A DNA stretch of 64,000 bases from Limnohabitans sp. WS1 (GTDB lineage Bacteria > Pseudomonadota > Gammaproteobacteria > Burkholderiales > Burkholderiaceae_C): contig NZ_NERU01000012.1 in the NCBI RefSeq assembly GCF_003063265.1, forward strand, positions 1-64,000, written 5' to 3'. A program made the position numbers and the translations under genes. Under the pieces are notes generated by a model that did no database searches, was not told where the DNA came from, and worked only from the letters and a program-made list of their open reading frames with translations. Positions 58,683 to 64,000 of the stretch are shown here, piece by piece (the first letter of the stretch is position 1; each line of letters starts with the position of its first letter).

Positions 58683-60068
58683 TTAGGCATTTTTTAAGTT
58701 GGCGAGAATTTTTTCTCTTTTACTCAAAAAAAGTACGGCATCCAGCGATGGCGTCTGTGCCGTGCCCATGACCAAGACACGCACGGGCATGGCCAGCTGA
58801 GGCATTTTCAGCCCAACTTCGCCCAAGGTTTCCTTGATGGCCGCAGCAATTGAAGCCTTGTCCCAAGTGCATGTTGCCAACTTGTCCGCCAACACGCCCA
58901 AACCCGGTTTCACGGCATCGGTCACATGCAAGGCTTTCTCTTGTGCATTGGGCACCACATCAAGGTAGAAAGCAGAAATCCATTGGGCCAAAACGACCAA
59001 GGTGTCGCATCGGTCTTTGAACAAGCCGCAAATGCTGGCCAAACGCTCATCGGCCACCACACCCAATTTGTCCAAAAAGGGTTGCACATGCACGGCCAGA
59101 GCGTCATCGCTCATGGCCTTGAGGTGCTGGGCGTTGACCCATTTGAGCTTGGCTTCGTCGAATTGCGCAGCACTGCGTCCCAAGTGGTCCAAATTGAACC
59201 ACTCCAGGAACTGTGCTCGGCTGAAAATTTCGTCATCGCCATGGCTCCAACCCAGTCGCGCCAAATAATTGACCATGGCATCGGGCAGATAGCCTTCGTC
59301 GCGGTACGCCGTCACGGCTTTGGCGCCATTGCGTTTGCTCATCTTCTCGCCCTGCTCGTTGAGCACGGTGGGCAGGTGGGCGTAAACCGGAGGCTCTTTG
59401 CCCAGGGCTTTGAAGATGTTGATCTGGCGTGGGGTGTTGTTCACATGGTCATCGCCTCGGATCACATGCGTGATTTGCATGTCAATGTCGTCCACCACCA
59501 CGCAAAAGTTATAGGTGGGCGTGCCATCGGGGCGAGCAATGACCAGGTCGTCCAACTCGTCATTGCTGATTTCAATCAGGCCTTTGACCTTGTCATTCCA
59601 GGCGACCACACCACCGATGGGGTTCTTGAAGCGCAAGACAGGCTTGACGCCCTCGGGAATCGCGGGCAAGGTTTTTCCCTCTGCCGGACGCCAAGTGCCG
59701 TCGTAGCGAGGTTTTTCCTTACTGGCCATTTGACGTTCGCGCAAAGCATCCAGATCTTGCATGCTCATGTAACAAGGGTAGACATGCCCTGCAGAGATCA
59801 ATTCGGCCAGAACGGCCTTGTACCGCTCCATGCGCTGCATTTGGTAGAAGGGACCTTCATCGTGGTTGAGTTCCAGCCAAGCCATGCCTTCGATGATCAC
59901 ATCGACAGAAGCCTGGGTGGAGCGATCGAGGTCGGTGTCTTCAATGCGCAAAATAAAGTCGCCGCCTGTCGCGCGGGCAAAAGCCCAAGGGTACAAAGCC
60001 GAGCGGATGTTGCCCAAGTGAATGAAGCCCGTGGGCGATGGGGCAAAGCGGGTGCGTGTTTTGGTCAT
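58683..60068 (-). CDS. gltX: Glutamyl-tRNA synthetase
   Basis: A 461-residue class I aminoacyl-tRNA synthetase. HIGH-type motif in [20 protein letters not shown], the KMSKR motif in [20 protein letters not shown], and the discriminating [20 protein letters not shown] segment. It charges tRNA-Glu in the cytoplasm. The start at 60068 gives [14 protein letters not shown]; it lies 1 base from the metZ stop codon. The tRNA-Ala, -Glu and -Asp genes follow downstream on the same strand. Confidence 0.96.
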   Translation of the reverse strand: MTKTRTRFAPSPTGFIHLGNIRSALYPWAFARATGGDFILRIEDTDLDRSTQASVDVIIEGMAWLELNHDEGPFYQMQRMERYKAVLAELISAGHVYPCYMSMQDLDALRERQMASKEKPRYDGTWRPAEGKTLPAIPEGVKPVLRFKNPIGGVVAWNDKVKGLIEISNDELDDLVIARPDGTPTYNFCVVVDDIDMQITHVIRGDDHVNNTPRQINIFKALGKEPPVYAHLPTVLNEQGEKMSKRNGAKAVTAYRDEGYLPDAMVNYLARLGWSHGDDEIFSRAQFLEWFNLDHLGRSAAQFDEAKLKWVNAQHLKAMSDDALAVHVQPFLDKLGVVADERLASICGLFKDRCDTLVVLAQWISAFYLDVVPNAQEKALHVTDAVKPGLGVLADKLATCTWDKASIAAAIKETLGEVGLKMPQLAMPVRVLVMGTAQTPSLDAVLFLSKREKILANLKNA

Positions 60069-60069
60069 A

Positions 60070-61281
60070 TCAGAGGGTATCGAGACCACGGGAGAGGTCT
60101 TTTTGAACATCTTGGGGGTATTCGAGGCCAACGGCGACTCGAATCAGGCCTTGGCCAATGCCTGCAGCTTGGCGCTGCGCCTCGGTCAGTCGACCGTGCG
60201 AGGTGCTGGCGGGGTGAGCCACCATGGTTTTGGTGTCGCCCAAATTGGTGGCCAGCGACAGCATTTGCATTTGGTCCATGACGTAGAAAGCTCGTTGACG
60301 CGATTGCTCTGGGCCATCGGCTTTCACATCGAAGGACAACACGGCACCGCCCAGACCCGACATCTGGCGCATCGCCAAGTCGTGTTGGGGGTGACTGGCC
60401 AAACCGGGGTAATGCACACGGGCCACGGCGGGGTGCTTTTCCAGCCATTCGGCCAAAATTTGTGCGCGGCTTGTTTGGGCACGCATGCGAAGGTCCAGTG
60501 TTTCCAGGCCCTTGAGCACCACCCAAGCATTAAAAGGGGCCAATGTCATGCCGCCACTTTTGAGCACAGGCAAAAATTTCTCTGTGATCATTTGCTGCGA
60601 AGCACAAAGCGCCCCCGCCATCACCCGGCCTTGGCCATCCAGGTATTTGGTGCCCGAATGCATGATGATGTCCGCCCCCATGGTCACAGGGCGTTGGAGT
60701 GCAGGTGTGGCAAAGCAGTTGTCTACCGCAAACAAGGCACCAGCGTTGTGAGCGATGTCGGCCAATGCCTGGATGTCGCACACCTCGGTCAGGGGGTTGG
60801 TGGGCGTTTCGGCAAAGAGCAAACGTGTGTTGGGCCGGACCGCTGATTGCCATTCATTCAAATCGGTTTGCGAAACAAAGCTCGATTCAACGCCAAACTT
60901 GGCCAAATCCGAGCCAATCAATTTGATGGTGGAGCCAAACATGGACCGCGAGCACACCACATGATCGCCCGCCTTGAGCAGGCCCATGCACATCATCAAG
61001 ATGGCTGACATGCCCGATGCAGTGCCCATGGCCGCTTCAGTGCCTTCCAATGCTGCCAAGCGCATTTCCATGCTGCTGACCGTGGGGTTGCCGTAGCGAC
61101 CATAGGTAAAGCCTTCTTCGTCACCCGCAAAGCGCCGGGCGGCAGATTCGGCTGTAGGTTGAACGTAGCCGCTGGTCAGGTACAAGGCTTCGGAGTTTTC
61201 GCCGTACTGGCTGCGCTCCACTGCGGCACGCACGGCCAGGGTTTCGATGTGCAAATCGTCAAATCGGGAAGATGAGGTCAT
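60070..61281 (-). CDS. metZ: O-succinylhomoserine sulfhydrylase
   Basis: A 403-residue PLP enzyme of the Cys/Met metabolism family that makes homocysteine directly from O-succinylhomoserine and sulphide. Motifs: [40 protein letters not shown], the PLP-Lys in [20 protein letters not shown] and a Gly-Asp-Thr near the C-terminus ([20 protein letters not shown]). Order purF - metZ is a conserved pairing in betaproteobacteria. The start at 61281 was chosen as [18 protein letters not shown]; it lies 10 bases from the purF stop codon. Confidence 0.92.
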   Translation of the reverse strand: MTSSSRFDDLHIETLAVRAAVERSQYGENSEALYLTSGYVQPTAESAARRFAGDEEGFTYGRYGNPTVSSMEMRLAALEGTEAAMGTASGMSAILMMCMGLLKAGDHVVCSRSMFGSTIKLIGSDLAKFGVESSFVSQTDLNEWQSAVRPNTRLLFAETPTNPLTEVCDIQALADIAHNAGALFAVDNCFATPALQRPVTMGADIIMHSGTKYLDGQGRVMAGALCASQQMITEKFLPVLKSGGMTLAPFNAWVVLKGLETLDLRMRAQTSRAQILAEWLEKHPAVARVHYPGLASHPQHDLAMRQMSGLGGAVLSFDVKADGPEQSRQRAFYVMDQMQMLSLATNLGDTKTMVAHPASTSHGRLTEAQRQAAGIGQGLIRVAVGLEYPQDVQKDLSRGLDTL

Positions 61282-61291
61282 GTTTTTGGGC

Positions 61292-62806
<1,515 letters not shown>

Positions 62807-62845
62807 ACTTTTAATCCGTTCAAAAAACGATGTGCCCCAAACAAA

Positions 62846-63340
62846 TCAGGGCAATATCTCTGCAAAACTCTGTGGCAACAATGGCTTCAATCGGTCCAAA
62901 CTTGCGCTCAAAAACACAGGTCCACGGGCATTTTTCCACCAGACTTCGGTTGAAAAACCAGTCAACTGAACGACCACCGTCAGGGCGAGCAGCAACACCA
63001 GGCCACGGGCCAAGCCAAATAAAGCCCCCAAGCTGCGGTCTACGGGACGCAAGCCCACGGTTTCCACCAACTTTTTGATCAGCCAAGAGACCAAGCCCGC
63101 AGCAAACAATGTGGCGATGAACACCACCACAAAAGCCATGGCGTATTGCACGGGCTCAGCCGCACCTTTTAGAAATGGCAGCCAAACGATCACATCTGAG
63201 GCGAACCATTGGGCCAAAACGAATGCGGCCACCCAACCGGCCAAAGAGAGCACTTCGTAAACAAGCCCCCTCCAAAAACCGACCATCATGGAAACGAACA
63301 AAACACCCAGCAAAATCCAGTCAGTCAGAGAAACGTCCAC
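62846..63340 (-). CDS. cvpA: CvpA family membrane protein
   Basis: A 164-residue protein with four predicted transmembrane helices: WILLGVLFVSMMVGFWRGLV, LAGWVAAFVLAQWFASDVIV, MAFVVVFIATLFAAGLVSWL and LFGLARGLVLLLALTVVVQL, with the family's RGLVYEVLSL and DRSLGALFGL motifs. CvpA is classically linked to purF and colicin V production, and more recently to envelope stress. It precedes purF by 39 bases. Confidence 0.92.
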   Translation of the reverse strand: MDVSLTDWILLGVLFVSMMVGFWRGLVYEVLSLAGWVAAFVLAQWFASDVIVWLPFLKGAAEPVQYAMAFVVVFIATLFAAGLVSWLIKKLVETVGLRPVDRSLGALFGLARGLVLLLALTVVVQLTGFSTEVWWKNARGPVFLSASLDRLKPLLPQSFAEILP

Positions 63341-63341
63341 G

Positions 63342-64000
63342 TCATAACCTCAACACAGCGGGCGAAAAACCCAGAGCCCGGATCCGTGCGGCAATTTTGT
63401 CTGCCTCCTCTCGCGATCCAAATGGCCCCACTCGCACACGGGTGGACGTTTTCCCCTCTTTGTCGTCAATCGATTGGGTGTAGGTGACCAAGCCCCCTTG
63501 TTCGAGCTTTTTACGGACTTCACGAACTCTGCTTGCATCCGAAAATGCGCCCACTTGGATGACGTGCCTCTCTACAACTGCAGGATTGTCCCGACCATCC
63601 AACAAAGACTTGGCTTTGCTCCCATCGTCTTTTGGTTGGGGCTTGACCGGTGGCACGGGATCGATTTTGGCAGGCACTGGCTTGGGTTCTACCGGCTTGG
63701 CTTGTGCAGGCTTGACGTCGACAGGAACCGGCGCAGGGGCAGGCTTGGCACTGACCACAGGGGCCGATCGCACGACCACTTCTTCCCGATCATCCAGCCC
63801 GGCTTGGACGGGCAAAGGCTTGGACTCATTGACCGACGGCTTCACAGGCACGGGGGCCACAGGCGAAACAGATGCCACTGGCGCTAAAGGAACCACCGGA
63901 GTCACTGGCGCGGCGGCGGCCAATGCAGGGGTCGAATGTCTGTCAGGAATAACAATGGGCGTATCCACAGCCACAGGACGTGGTTGGGTGTCAAACAACA
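63342..64000 (-). CDS. SPOR-domain protein, DedD/FtsN-like (cut by window end)
   Basis: At least 218 residues; the frame is open to the window end, so the N-terminus, where the membrane anchor would be, is missing. Visible part: a long Pro/Val/Lys-rich linker (VKPAQAKPVEPKPVPAKIDP) and a C-terminal SPOR domain, HVIQVGAFSDASRVREVRKK, TYTQSIDDKEGKTSTRVRVG and FGSREEADKIAARIRALGFS, which binds denuded septal peptidoglycan. In this neighbourhood the gene is usually annotated as DedD-like. Starts or runs directly into cvpA (1-base gap). Confidence 0.85.
   Translation of the reverse strand, partial: LFDTQPRPVAVDTPIVIPDRHSTPALAAAAPVTPVVPLAPVASVSPVAPVPVKPSVNESKPLPVQAGLDDREEVVVRSAPVVSAKPAPAPVPVDVKPAQAKPVEPKPVPAKIDPVPPVKPQPKDDGSKAKSLLDGRDNPAVVERHVIQVGAFSDASRVREVRKKLEQGGLVTYTQSIDDKEGKTSTRVRVGPFGSREEADKIAARIRALGFSPAVLRL

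Overview
The window looks like chromosome from a member of the Burkholderiales, most likely Comamonadaceae (a Limnohabitans- or Rhodoferax-like freshwater bacterium). This is inferred from four Bug-type solute receptor genes, the gene order SPOR protein - cvpA - purF - metZ - gltX, the tad pilus layout and the moderately high GC. No 16S or other definitive marker is present.

Layout. 1-1860: tail of an IS4-type transposase and an AbiEii-type toxin/antitoxin pair bracketed by short direct repeats. 1871-8334: minus-strand exopolysaccharide export genes (Wzz-like, an inserted AlbA/schlafen-type ATPase gene, a multi-SLBB Wza-like protein) preceded by a leader with an ops-like element and by an RfaH-type NusG paralogue. 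8774-23131: a type I secretion locus with a 1931-residue haem-peroxidase/RTX protein, outer-membrane factor, ABC transporter, adaptor, small lipoprotein and a second repeat-rich RTX-like protein. 23903-34299: a complete-looking tad/Flp pilus operon on the minus strand. 34469-37566: an RTX-tailed subtilisin with a small exported protein translationally coupled upstream. 37627-38853: a glycosyltransferase. 39343-43367: a four-gene envelope/shape locus (divergent MreB paralogue, two NTF2-like exported proteins, a YkuD L,D-transpeptidase-fold enzyme) that I consider the most interesting system here. 43973-57318: catabolic and uptake genes (cyclase, Bug receptors, TauD-type dioxygenase, RraA-like aldolase, LeuCD-like isomerase, ornithine cyclodeaminase-like and FAD oxidoreductase genes). 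57461-64000: tRNAs (Pro, Asp, Glu, Ala), a MerR regulator and the housekeeping series gltX, metZ, purF, cvpA and a SPOR protein cut by the window end.

Running through the whole window are seven clusters of two-armed palindromic repeats of REP/BIME type. One arm has the form GTAGGAGCCCCG-loop-CGGGGCGAT, the other GTAGGAGCGACG-loop-CGTCGCGAT. They sit only between genes and account for nearly all gene-free stretches over 300 bases. The stems change in a compensatory way between arrays.

How things fit together: the RfaH-like protein plausibly antiterminates the polysaccharide operon through the ops-like site. The type I exporter probably serves three large calcium-binding proteins, including the subtilisin 11 kb away, whose last five residues match those of the haem-peroxidase protein. 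The tad pilus, polysaccharide and RTX proteins together suggest a surface-attachment/biofilm island. Functions are assigned from motifs read by eye; no database search was run.
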